A stretch of 20,234 bases of DNA, taken from an uncultured Alphaproteobacteria bacterium (GTDB lineage Bacteria; Pseudomonadota; Alphaproteobacteria; Sneathiellales; Sneathiellaceae). Where the stretch lies: the NCBI GenBank assembly GCA_937910835.1, contig CALEMG010000117.1, positions 1-20,234 of the forward strand. Direction: 5' to 3'. Positions 1 to 7,853 of the stretch are shown one piece after another. The first letter of the stretch is position 1, and every line of letters starts with the position of its first letter. The notes under the pieces are model-generated. The model saw nothing but the letters and a program-made list of their open reading frames with translations. It did no database searches and was not told where the DNA came from. Both the position numbers and the translations under genes were made by a program.

Positions 1-817
1 CCAGAAGCGCTACGAACCGTAAATGCGCATCACTTGGAACGCCAAGAGATAAAAGTAATTTCAATCGCGGCGGCTTCGCAGGTCCCTTATAGATGGCCGA
101 CAGAACTCCCGTCTCCTCCATGAGGTCAACGGCAGGGCCCGGATTTTCGGTGCCAAGCAGAAGTAACAGCTCTTTCTGCACCCGCTCAGCCGACAATTGG
201 GTTAGTTGGCCCGCCGCCTTCGCACAGGCATGCAGCGCATGTTCATCCGGGTTTTCGTCACCAAATCGGGCATAGAAACGGAAATAGCGCAAGACACGCA
301 AATAGTCTTCGCGAATACGATCCTCCGCATTTCCTATAAAGCGCACATGTGCTGCGGCGAGGTCGGCAAGTCCGCCAACCGGGTCAACGAGTTCACCTTC
401 AGGATCAAGATACAGCGCATTAAAGGTGAAATCCCGCCGCTCCGCATCGCGTTCCCAGTCTTGAGTGAAGGCAATATCCGCATGCCGACCATGGGCGACA
501 ACATCGACCCGCAGGGTTGTAATTTCAAAATGCCGTTTGTTCAGGACCGCCGTGATGGTGCCATGATCGAGCCCCGTGGGAAGCGCTGTGATGCCCGCCC
601 GCTCCAGCCCCTGCAGAACGGCACCGGGCACAAGATCCGTTGCGATATCTATATCCTCTGTCTCGAGACCCAACAAAGCATCGCGCACACAGCCTCCCAC
701 GAAACGCGCCACACCGCCTTCATTTTTCAGGGCGTCGATTACCGCTTGAGTTTCCGGCCAGTTCCGCCAGGCGGGAGGATGCGTGAAAATATCGGCGAGT
801 TTTTCTCCGATTGGCAT
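1..817 (-). CDS. cca: CCA tRNA nucleotidyltransferase (partial, C-terminus beyond the left edge)
   Basis: The enzyme adds or repairs the 3' CCA end of tRNAs in the cytoplasm. I translated 272 residues from the minus strand, open to base 1. They contain the class II nucleotidyltransferase signature: GGCVRD at residues 41-46, the metal-binding DIDIAT at 55-60 (Asp55 and Asp57), RRDFTFNAL at 127-135, and the neck-region block with R-I-R-E-D-Y-L-R-V-L-R-Y-F-R at 167-180. Family members are usually near 400 residues, so roughly a third is missing at the window edge. The ATG at 815-817 lies 7 nt after the stop of the DUF6111 gene. The ATG at 823-825 is in another frame that soon closes. Translation is probably coupled to the upstream genes because no clear Shine-Dalgarno sequence is present. 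A pure poly(A) polymerase is the alternative call, less likely with this gene order. Confidence 0.93.
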   Translation of the reverse strand, partial: MPIGEKLADIFTHPPAWRNWPETQAVIDALKNEGGVARFVGGCVRDALLGLETEDIDIATDLVPGAVLQGLERAGITALPTGLDHGTITAVLNKRHFEITTLRVDVVAHGRHADIAFTQDWERDAERRDFTFNALYLDPEGELVDPVGGLADLAAAHVRFIGNAEDRIREDYLRVLRYFRFYARFGDENPDEHALHACAKAAGQLTQLSAERVQKELLLLLGTENPGPAVDLMEETGVLSAIYKGPAKPPRLKLLLSLGVPSDAHLRFVALL

Positions 818-824
818 TGCGCCA

Positions 825-1106
825 TCACTCTTTCTTTTCGGAGGGCAATACTTGCGAGTCGATTATCCGGCCATCTTCAAATCTAGGCGGCACATAGACC
901 GTCCCCTCACTTGGTTCTCCGCTTATCAGTCCCAGCGCAATCAAGCTGGCCGCCATCAACAACAGGCCGCTTATCGTTGCAATGGCGAGGGATGCTTTAC
1001 CCCATTTTTTGTCTCCGCCCGCGCGCCCATTGAAATACAAGTAAACGCCATAAACGACGAATGGAAGAATGAGCGGAATAATATGGAAAAGTATAGATCT
1101 GATCAT
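825..1106 (-). CDS. DUF6111 family small membrane protein
   Basis: A 93-residue protein of unknown function. Two hydrophobic segments, at about residues 4-24 and 39-62, are separated by a short polar loop holding NGRAGGDKKWGK, so it is probably a two-pass inner-membrane hairpin. The C-terminal 30 residues are polar and end in a charged SEKKE tail. Position, length and topology fit DUF6111, a small family found in alphaproteobacteria between CoA pyrophosphatase and cca; the family name comes from recognition and I cannot search for it here. Its ATG shares a 4-nt ATGA overlap with the stop of the upstream Nudix gene, and cca follows 7 nt downstream, so it sits inside a coupled operon. The context gives no specific role. 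Confidence 0.8.
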   Translation of the reverse strand: MIRSILFHIIPLILPFVVYGVYLYFNGRAGGDKKWGKASLAIATISGLLLMAASLIALGLISGEPSEGTVYVPPRFEDGRIIDSQVLPSEKKE

Positions 1107-1756
1107 TTCAGCATTATCCGTTCCGATAAATCCTTAATCATGCCGGCCGTGGCACCCCATATATAATACTCACCGAACGGGATCGCATACCAGAACCTTT
1201 CCACGCCATTGCGGAAGCCGCTATGCTTTTTGCGGTTCGCCTGATCAAGCAGGAAGTCGAGCGGGACTTCAAAAATCTCCGAGACCTCACCGGCTTCCGG
1301 CCGCAAATCAAATGTGGGTTCTACAAGCCCGACAACTGGCGTCACGGAATACTGGGTTACGGTAACATAGGTCGTGAGGGATCCAACGACATCCACCAGC
1401 TTCGGATCAAGCGAAATTTCCTCCTGCGACTCACGAAGGGCCGTCGCAACAGCATTTTCATCGCCTTCATCTGCTCGTCCGCCCGGGAAGCTGATCTGCC
1501 CTGCATGCTTGGAAAGATGAGTCGCACGGCGGGTCAGAATGACTGTCGGGCCTTCCCGTCGGAGAACGATAGGAACAAGAACAGCGGCAGGAATGAAAGG
1601 CAAATTCCGATCAGGGGCGCTCGCTGGGTTCAGATCATGATCTCCCCGCATGCTCCCGGAAGAGCCCAATGTGGGCGACAGTGTCGTCGGCACTGGCGCC
1701 AATGATTGCTGTAATTTTTCCGTCAGCTCTTGTTTTTTATGTATCAAAAATGTCAT
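1103..1756 (-). CDS. Nudix hydrolase, CoA pyrophosphatase (NudL-like)
   Basis: Predicted to cleave coenzyme A and its derivatives into 3',5'-ADP and 4'-phosphopantetheine, using divalent metal. The 217-residue product carries the UPF0035 CoA-recognition motif LTRRATHLSKHAGQISFPGG at 74-93, running straight into a Nudix box at about 92-116 with the catalytic R-E-S-Q-E-E at 108-113. The usual Gly after the EE pair is Ser, which is tolerated because E. coli NudL also departs from Gly there. The motif RGDHDLNP at 37-44 is typical of the alphaproteobacterial N-terminus. The first 35 residues are poorly conserved-looking, so a start at Met36 (1649-1651) is possible. I keep the longer form because relatives carry a helix before this point. 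The start overlaps the end of the DUF1285 gene by 20 nt. Confidence 0.9.
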   Translation of the reverse strand: MTFLIHKKQELTEKLQQSLAPVPTTLSPTLGSSGSMRGDHDLNPASAPDRNLPFIPAAVLVPIVLRREGPTVILTRRATHLSKHAGQISFPGGRADEGDENAVATALRESQEEISLDPKLVDVVGSLTTYVTVTQYSVTPVVGLVEPTFDLRPEAGEVSEIFEVPLDFLLDQANRKKHSGFRNGVERFWYAIPFGEYYIWGATAGMIKDLSERIMLK

Positions 1757-2321
1757 TCACTAATCCGAGTTCAAAAAACTGTCCGCTACTCCAGAACCCG
1801 AAGCGGTCCTCGCCATTTATATTTTCCTCTCCGGCAAGATTTACAAGATCATAAAAAACCGGGCGGTTGATCAGCGCCTCCAGATTTGCCCGAACACGCA
1901 CATAGGGGGATGGCTCCTTGGTTTCCGGATCGATTTCCAGACGAAATGGGTGGTCCTCATCCATGATCACGAAATCGTCAACATTGGTGCGGAAGCTGAT
2001 AATTCTCTCCCGCCCCTCTCCTTCGATGAACATTTCAACGGCGACAAATGGTGCATCATCAACTGTAATTCCGATCTTTTCGACCGGTGTCACAAGATAA
2101 TATCTATCGTCATCATCAAGCCGGATAACCCCGGAAAACAGCTTTATAAGCGGCTTTCGGCCGATGGGCGAGCCAAGATAGAACCAAGTTCCATCGCGGG
2201 CGATCCGCATATCAAGGTCACCGCAAAAATCGGGATTCCACAGGTGAACAGGCGGGTGCTTCTGCCCTTCAATCTGTTTGATAATGGCCCCGAGGCCGTC
2301 TTTTGTCTCCAAAGTTGTCAT
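1737..2321 (-). CDS. DUF1285 domain-containing protein
   Basis: A 194-residue soluble protein of unknown function that matches DUF1285 in length and in landmark segments: an early HLWNPDFCGDLDMRI block, then GTWFYLGSPIGRKPLIKLFS, YYLVTPVEKIGI and a C-terminal RPVFYDLV. No signal peptide, membrane segment or catalytic motif is visible; the fold is predominantly beta by pattern. It is the first gene of the minus-strand operon and its 3' end overlaps the Nudix gene. The ATG at 2319-2321 is preceded by AAGG with an 8-nt spacer. Its promoter must lie in the 110-bp gap shared with the divergent moxR gene, so the two units could be co-regulated. Family recognition is firm; function is not known. Confidence 0.87.
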   Translation of the reverse strand: MTTLETKDGLGAIIKQIEGQKHPPVHLWNPDFCGDLDMRIARDGTWFYLGSPIGRKPLIKLFSGVIRLDDDDRYYLVTPVEKIGITVDDAPFVAVEMFIEGEGRERIISFRTNVDDFVIMDEDHPFRLEIDPETKEPSPYVRVRANLEALINRPVFYDLVNLAGEENINGEDRFGFWSSGQFFELGLVNDIFDT

Positions 2322-2431
2322 AATTTTGGCCTTAAACGCTCATTTTTTGATACTATATTTAGGTTAGTCGTTGCTGGCTACCAAATCGCCAGTTCAGATT
2401 ACTCATTTTTCACAGATGATGACAGGCTCAC

Positions 2432-3430
2432 ATGAACACAACTGGCAATACTGAACAGGAAATAGTTGAAAGAGTCGACAGCCTGTCTGAAAAGTTCTCC
2501 GATCTGAAATCCGGCATTGGAGAGTTTATTTTCGGCCAGGATCAGGTCGTTGAACTCACCTTAATCACCCTCCTTGCACGCGGGCATGCCCTGTTGATAG
2601 GCGTTCCGGGTCTTGCGAAAACCCGTCTCGTCGAAACCCTGGGCGGTGTGCTCGGCCTGGATGACAAACGCGTCCAGTTCACTCCCGACTTGATGCCCGC
2701 CGATATATTGGGATCAGAAATTCTAGAGACCGCCAAGGATGGAAGCCGCCATTTCAAGTTTCTAAAAGGCCCCATTTTTGGTCAGATATTGATGGCGGAC
2801 GAAATCAATCGCGCCAGCCCACGCACCCAATCCGCCCTGCTTCAAGCAATGCAGGAAGAAATGGTCACTGTAGCGGGACAGACTTATCCTCTGCCGAAGC
2901 CGTTCCATGTTCTCGCCACACAAAACCCGATTGAGCAGGAGGGAACCTACCCACTGCCCGAAGCGCAGCTTGACCGTTTCCTGATGCAGATCGATGTCGG
3001 ATACCCAGACCGGGAGACAGAACGACGTATCCTGCTAGAAACCACGGTAAAAGACGAAGCGATTCCCGCGCAGATACTCTCCCCCAAAGAGTTGATTGAT
3101 GCACAGCATCTGGTGCGCGAAATGCCGGTTAGCGATGCCGTCATCGATGCCATTCTGAAACTGGTGCGTGAGGGGCGGCCCGGCGAGAGCGAAAACGAAC
3201 TTGTCAACAAATATGTCTCCTGGGGCCCCGGACCACGGGCTAGCCAAGCGCTCATTCTGGCGGTGCGCGCGCGGGCCTTGCTTGAAAAAAGATTAAGCCC
3301 GTCGATCGATGATGTTGTCGCGCTTGCCAAGCCGGTGCTGCGCCATCGAATGGCTCTTTCCTATGCGGCCCGGGCAGAGAGTATAACGATGGATGATATC
3401 ATCGACTCGCTCACATCTCCGTTGGAGTAA
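2432..3430 (+). CDS. MoxR family AAA+ ATPase
   Basis: Cytoplasmic AAA+ ATPase, 332 residues, the usual MoxR length. Visible motifs are Walker A GVPGLAKT at 57-64 (the MoxR variant with Leu-Ala before Lys), Walker B ILMADE at 119-124 followed by INRASPRTQSALLQAMQE, sensor 1 ATQNP at 162-166, and EAQLDRF at 177-183 with a candidate arginine finger at Arg182. MoxR proteins act as chaperone-like motors on partners with von Willebrand factor A domains, often to mature metal enzymes or envelope complexes. Here the next three genes encode such partners. It begins the plus-strand operon; the DUF58 gene starts 3 nt after its stop. The ATG at 2432 has no strong Shine-Dalgarno sequence, but the N-terminal length fits the family. 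Confidence 0.95.
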   Translation: MNTTGNTEQEIVERVDSLSEKFSDLKSGIGEFIFGQDQVVELTLITLLARGHALLIGVPGLAKTRLVETLGGVLGLDDKRVQFTPDLMPADILGSEILETAKDGSRHFKFLKGPIFGQILMADEINRASPRTQSALLQAMQEEMVTVAGQTYPLPKPFHVLATQNPIEQEGTYPLPEAQLDRFLMQIDVGYPDRETERRILLETTVKDEAIPAQILSPKELIDAQHLVREMPVSDAVIDAILKLVREGRPGESENELVNKYVSWGPGPRASQALILAVRARALLEKRLSPSIDDVVALAKPVLRHRMALSYAARAESITMDDIIDSLTSPLE

Positions 3431-3433
3431 AGT

Positions 3434-4339
3434 ATGTTCAAACCGCGTCGCGCAAGCGCCCCGCAACTGGATGAAAGGGTTAAAGCCGAAAGGCTTGCGC
3501 AGACGTTACCGCCGTTGATCCTAGCCGCGGAAAACCTGGTGAACGCGTTTGATATCGGGGTTCACGGAAGGCGGCGCGCCGGAACCGGAGAGGATTTTTG
3601 GCAGTTCAAACAATACGGCCCAGACGATCCGGCGACCAGTATCGACTGGCGGCAAAGCGCCAAGCGAGAGCATATATATATCAGGCAAAAAGAGCAGGAA
3701 ACGGCTGAAACTGTCTGGATCTGGCGGGATACCTCGCAAACCATGGATTATGGCTCGGATGGGACAGAACAGTCCAAGCTGGACCGCGCTACATTGCTCA
3801 GCCTAGCGCTCGCGCTCTCCCTTTCAAAAAGCGGTGAAAAATTCGGCCTGATCGGCCAGACCGAAAAAGCATCGACCGGTCCTGCCTCCTTTAATCGATT
3901 TGTTGGCCGTACCTCGGAAGTTCAGAGCCCTTCCATAACTGACCTGAAGTTTGCAGATCAGCTATCCAATAAATCAACTGTGGTTCTGATCAGTGATTTT
4001 CTTGTCGAGCCATCAGAAATTGGCGGGCTCATACGTCACTTCGTCAATCTCGGCTGCCGTGGTTTCCTGATGCATATCGCCGATCCCGTGGAGGTCGACC
4101 TTCCTTTCGATGGGCGAACTCGGTTCCTCTCCATGACGGAAGAAGAAGATATCACGCTTGGCCGAGTTGAGGTTGTTCGTGAGGACTATCAGTCACTCTT
4201 CAACGCGCATCGGCAGGAATTGCTCAAGATTGCAAAGAATGTCTCGTGGGACTACAGCTTCCATCGGACGGACGCACCGGCGAGCGAAGCCTTCGCGGCC
4301 CTTTATACCGCTCTCAATATTCGCGGGCCCAAGACATAA
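3434..4339 (+). CDS. DUF58 domain-containing protein (VWA-like MoxR partner)
   Basis: A 301-residue soluble protein. The DUF58 core is clear at about residues 44-85: GRRRAGTGEDFWQFKQY followed by GPDDPATSIDWRQSAKRE. After it comes IWRDTSQTM, a VWA-type strand with D99-x-S101-x-T103 in the position of a metal-ion-dependent adhesion site. The remainder, with VVLISDFLVEP around residue 185, reads as the rest of a Rossmann-like VWA fold. No membrane segments are visible. GGAG at 3424-3427 stands 6 nt before the ATG, a good ribosome binding site. The gene lies between moxR and a BatA/DUF4159 membrane protein, the arrangement typical of MoxR clusters, where DUF58 proteins are taken to be ATPase clients or adaptors. 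The cellular target is unknown. Confidence 0.93.
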   Translation: MFKPRRASAPQLDERVKAERLAQTLPPLILAAENLVNAFDIGVHGRRRAGTGEDFWQFKQYGPDDPATSIDWRQSAKREHIYIRQKEQETAETVWIWRDTSQTMDYGSDGTEQSKLDRATLLSLALALSLSKSGEKFGLIGQTEKASTGPASFNRFVGRTSEVQSPSITDLKFADQLSNKSTVVLISDFLVEPSEIGGLIRHFVNLGCRGFLMHIADPVEVDLPFDGRTRFLSMTEEEDITLGRVEVVREDYQSLFNAHRQELLKIAKNVSWDYSFHRTDAPASEAFAALYTALNIRGPKT

Positions 4340-7107
4340 TGGCGGCGATCACTTCCATTTCCTTCCTTTTTCCCTGGGTGCTCACCGCCCTTATGACATT
4401 GCCGTTAATCTGGTGGCTTCTACGTATTGTCCCGCCAAAACCGAAATCCGTCCTTTTCCCGGCGATCCGGTTTCTCTATCGTCTGAAGAAAGATGAGCAG
4501 TCGGCGGCGACAACACCCTGGTGGCTTTTGCTGTTAAGGCTGGTGATCGCGGCCCTCATCATTCTTGCCATTGCCGGACCTATCTTGAACCTGCCGGAAC
4601 AGCGCGACAGCAGTGGCGATGTCGTCATGATTGTCGATGATAGCTGGACTGCCGCCGAATCCTGGGATGCTCTGAAAGCCACGTTGAACAAGCTGGTTCA
4701 GGAGGCAACTCGTCAGGAAAAACAGGTATATATCGTCACAACGTCCCGGCAGGCGGCAGGAAGGCAGCCATCGTTAAAGCCGCTGGCGGACCAGGAAGCA
4801 CTTGGAGTTGCTGCTTCGTTGGCACCTAAATCCTGGCCATCGCACTATGATAATCTTTCACAGCTTTTGCCGCGTCTTGAAACCCTCGATAACCCGGAAT
4901 TTATCTGGCTTTCGAGCGGTACCCTGCAGAGTTCGCACCTCTCTGATCTAAGCAATTTCCTGTCCGAACTGTCGGAAATAGGGCCCCTCACCATTTTTCA
5001 TGAAGAGAGCATCACCGCAACGCCTATTATCGGCATGCCCAATCTGAATAGTGAAGAACTGAAAGTGCCGCTCTTTCTTCCGACGGGCGCCGCCATAAAC
5101 AAAGGCGTATTAACTGCAAAAGCCGAAGGCGGAAAAATTATTGCTTCTGTTCCCTTCACATTCTCAGATAGCGACACATCCACGACCGTTGATTTGAATA
5201 TTCCCAACAAGGTTCGCAACGATATTCGCCGCCTGGAAATTGCGAACAGTAGGAACGCCGGCTCCGTTTTTCTGCTCGACCAGCGCTGGCAACGGCGTCA
5301 GGTAGGTCTGGTTACAAGTGTTTCTGAACAGGTTGACCAGCCGCTCCTGGATGAAATCCATTACTTGACGCAGGCGCTGACCCCCTTCTTTGACATCACG
5401 CGCGGCACAATTGAAGAGCTTTTAGTCGAGGATCGATCGCTCATCGTTCTCGGCGATACCGCCAATTTGCCCGAAAGCATTGAAAGAAAGCTCGTCAACT
5501 GGATCGCCAAGGGCGGTGTGCTGGTTCGATTTGCCGGTCCAAAGCTCGCGAATTCGAGCGGCGCGCTTGTGCCGGTCAATCTTCGTTCGGGAAATCGCAG
5601 CCTTCAAGGCGCCATGTCCTGGAACCAGCCGGCGCCTCTTGGGCCCATTCCTCAATCCAGCCCATTTTTTGGCCTCGATATTCCAACGGATGTGACCGTA
5701 TACAAACAGGTTCTCGCCAATCCGTCGCCCGCACTTCTCGACAAAACATGGGCGCAGTTGGAGGACGGCACGCCATTGGTCACAGCTGACCAGCGGAGTG
5801 CCGGATGGCTGGTGCTATTCCACACTACCGCCACGCCAGAATGGTCAAATCTCGCCATTTCCGGACTCTTCGTTGAAATGTTGCGTGAAATTGGCAGCCT
5901 CAGTCAAATTTCGAGTCAAAACTTCTCCGATCAACGGAGCTTGCCGCCATTTCATCTTATGGATGGTTTTGGCAGCCTCCGCAGCGAGACGGGCATAGCC
6001 GAACCGGTAAATACAGCCGAGATGGAAACACTGGTTCTGGATGCAAGTCATCCGCCTGGCTATTACGGGGACGAAAACTTCAATATAGCGATCAATATCG
6101 GCCAGTTTGACACGAACTATTCCCTGATTGATATGGACCAATTTCCAGCGACTGTCCGATATTTTGACAAATCGGTCGTTATCGATCTTGTTATGCCCAT
6201 ACTTCTCGCGGCGCTTCTTCTTGTTCTGATCGATCAGATCATCTCGCTTTATTTGCAAGGGAAGCTCCCCGCTTTCCGAACTGCGTCGCGCACGTCCGCT
6301 GTTTTCATTGCCATTGCAGTCGGTATGAGTGTCATGTCAACCGAGACATCGGCGCAGGAAGCGGATCTCGACGGAGATGCCAAGACGCTTGCTGCGACGC
6401 TCGATACCCGGCTTGGCTATATCCGCACGCGTGATCCAGCGGTTGACAAGATGAGTCACAATGGGCTTGCCGGCCTGAGCCGACAACTCAGAAACAGGAC
6501 TGCCGTCGAAGCCAAAGATCCGCTCCCACTGGATGTCGAGCGGGATGAGCTCATTTTCTACCCAATGATTTATTGGCCGATCACCCCGGATTTTCCAGCC
6601 CTTTCCGAACAGGCGATCCTCAAGCTGAATGACTATTTCAGCGGCGGCGGCACAATCCTGTTTGACACCCGCAACCAGAATAGCGCCGGACAATTTGGCC
6701 CCGACCTGTACAACAGCCCGGAGAACATCCGCCTTCGGCAACTGACCGCAAGGCTGGATATTCCGAGGGTGCATCAGGTTCCCCCTGATCATGTGGTTAC
6801 CCGTGCCTTTTACCTGATGCAGACTTTCCCCGGCCGGTATGACGGCGGCGAGGTCTGGATTGAGGATACTACAGGCATTCAGGGGAATGACGGCGTTGCC
6901 TCGGTCGTTATCGGCAGTAATGACTGGGCCGCCGCTTGGGCGATTGACGCCGATGGCCGCTATCAGGCCGCAACGCTTCCCGGGAACGAACGGCAACGGG
7001 AATTAGCGTATCGCTTCGGCATAAATCTGGTGATGTATACGCTCACCGGAAACTATAAAGCCGATCAAGTCCATATCCCCGCCATTTTGGAGAGGCTTGG
7101 ACAATGA
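4339..7107 (+). CDS. BatA N-terminal / DUF4159 membrane protein
   Basis: A 922-residue inner-membrane protein. The N-terminus is the BatA-type double-membrane-spanning unit, with helices at about 8-30 and 61-83. Next is a periplasm- or cytoplasm-facing VWA-like segment starting VVMIVDDSWT, with D100-x-S102-x-T104. A long middle region follows, then two further hydrophobic stretches at about 613-638 and 650-668, and a C-terminal DUF4159 domain from about 693 to 915 (beginning LGYIRTRD, with ELIFYPMIYWPITPDFP and GGGTILFDTRNQ). The reading frame is open from 4246, but those extra 31 codons lie inside the DUF58 gene. The ATG at 4339 shares one base with the DUF58 stop (TAATG), which settles the start. 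The stop shares ATGA with the next gene. It is probably the main membrane scaffold of the MoxR module; its substrate is unknown. Confidence 0.9.
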   Translation: MAAITSISFLFPWVLTALMTLPLIWWLLRIVPPKPKSVLFPAIRFLYRLKKDEQSAATTPWWLLLLRLVIAALIILAIAGPILNLPEQRDSSGDVVMIVDDSWTAAESWDALKATLNKLVQEATRQEKQVYIVTTSRQAAGRQPSLKPLADQEALGVAASLAPKSWPSHYDNLSQLLPRLETLDNPEFIWLSSGTLQSSHLSDLSNFLSELSEIGPLTIFHEESITATPIIGMPNLNSEELKVPLFLPTGAAINKGVLTAKAEGGKIIASVPFTFSDSDTSTTVDLNIPNKVRNDIRRLEIANSRNAGSVFLLDQRWQRRQVGLVTSVSEQVDQPLLDEIHYLTQALTPFFDITRGTIEELLVEDRSLIVLGDTANLPESIERKLVNWIAKGGVLVRFAGPKLANSSGALVPVNLRSGNRSLQGAMSWNQPAPLGPIPQSSPFFGLDIPTDVTVYKQVLANPSPALLDKTWAQLEDGTPLVTADQRSAGWLVLFHTTATPEWSNLAISGLFVEMLREIGSLSQISSQNFSDQRSLPPFHLMDGFGSLRSETGIAEPVNTAEMETLVLDASHPPGYYGDENFNIAINIGQFDTNYSLIDMDQFPATVRYFDKSVVIDLVMPILLAALLLVLIDQIISLYLQGKLPAFRTASRTSAVFIAIAVGMSVMSTETSAQEADLDGDAKTLAATLDTRLGYIRTRDPAVDKMSHNGLAGLSRQLRNRTAVEAKDPLPLDVERDELIFYPMIYWPITPDFPALSEQAILKLNDYFSGGGTILFDTRNQNSAGQFGPDLYNSPENIRLRQLTARLDIPRVHQVPPDHVVTRAFYLMQTFPGRYDGGEVWIEDTTGIQGNDGVASVVIGSNDWAAAWAIDADGRYQAATLPGNERQRELAYRFGINLVMYTLTGNYKADQVHIPAILERLGQ

Positions 7108-7853
7108 GAGAAGAAAGCGTTGTCTCATCTCTCGACTTCAGCCCGTATGTGCCGCTTGACTGGCTGACCATCCTTGCTTTGATTTGTTTGGGTATTTTCC
7201 TCTTCGCCCTGTGGCGACGCGGACGGGGTACCCTGCTGCGAGGCACGCTAATGGCTTTGCTATTGCTGATACTCGCCAACCCGGTTCTCTTGACGGAGAA
7301 GCGAAAATTTCTCGACGATATTGCCGTGATAGTTCTGGATGAATCCAACAGTCAGAAAATAGGTCGACGCGGCGAAACGGCGAGTGCGGCATATAGCGAC
7401 CTTAAATCCGAGCTTGAAGCAATCGAGAACCTGAATGTCGAGACTGTTATAGTCAAGAACAAGACGACCTCTCTTCTAGGAGATGAGGACGGAACCCATG
7501 CCTTTGATGCACGAAGAGAGGCACTCGAAAACATTCCCCCTGACCGGATAGCAGCTACGATCTTTATTACGGATGGCCAGATACATGATGTTCCGGAAAC
7601 TGAGGGGGAGGCAAAAGAGGCTGGCCCCGTTCATTTTCTGCTGACCGGCGAAGTCGACGAGAAGGACCGCGTACTCCGGGTTGTGAAGGCTCCCACTTTC
7701 GGCATTGTCAATCAACCCTTGCAATTCGTCATCAAAATTGAAGATTTTGGCGTTGCCGAGCCAATTCGCTCGGCGCGCGTGACGATTGCCCAGGACGGGG
7801 AAGAAGTGGCTCGGACCTGGCTCAAATCGGATCGGAACTTATTCTCGATTTGA
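7104..7853 (+). CDS. N-terminal fragment: two membrane helices plus VWA-like domain
   Basis: A 249-residue open frame, the front part of the frameshifted membrane protein. Hydrophobic helices lie at about 19-37 and 45-63, the same double-spanning layout as the gene before it. They are followed by DIAVIVLDESNSQ, a VWA first strand with a full D79-x-S81-x-S83 pattern, and later by IFITDGQIHDVP, the second VWA strand with the Asp-Gly turn. From about residue 190 a beta-sandwich-like linker begins (PTFGIVNQPLQFVIKIEDFG) and is cut off after SDRNLFSI, residues that belong to the wrong frame. The ATG overlaps the stop of the DUF4159 gene as ATGA, so translation is coupled. A cut inside a linker could still leave a folded VWA unit. 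Confidence 0.75.
   Translation: MREESVVSSLDFSPYVPLDWLTILALICLGIFLFALWRRGRGTLLRGTLMALLLLILANPVLLTEKRKFLDDIAVIVLDESNSQKIGRRGETASAAYSDLKSELEAIENLNVETVIVKNKTTSLLGDEDGTHAFDARREALENIPPDRIAATIFITDGQIHDVPETEGEAKEAGPVHFLLTGEVDEKDRVLRVVKAPTFGIVNQPLQFVIKIEDFGVAEPIRSARVTIAQDGEEVARTWLKSDRNLFSI

Noticed and set aside
206..886. Plus-strand open frame of 226 codons at the left end
   Set aside because: It is antisense to cca, whose minus-strand translation shows GGCVRD, DIDIAT and RRDFTFNAL; the plus-strand product resembles nothing.
92..2321. Nudix box of the CoA pyrophosphatase lacks the usual Gly after the Glu pair (Ser instead)
   Set aside because: The NudL subfamily varies at this position, and the catalytic Glu residues and the UPF0035 motif are intact, so loss of activity is not indicated.
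7800..7853. Programmed -1 or +1 ribosomal frameshifting at the split membrane-protein gene
   Set aside because: No slippery heptamer of the X-XXY-YYZ type and no convincing downstream stem are visible at the junction; mutation or sequencing error explains it more simply.
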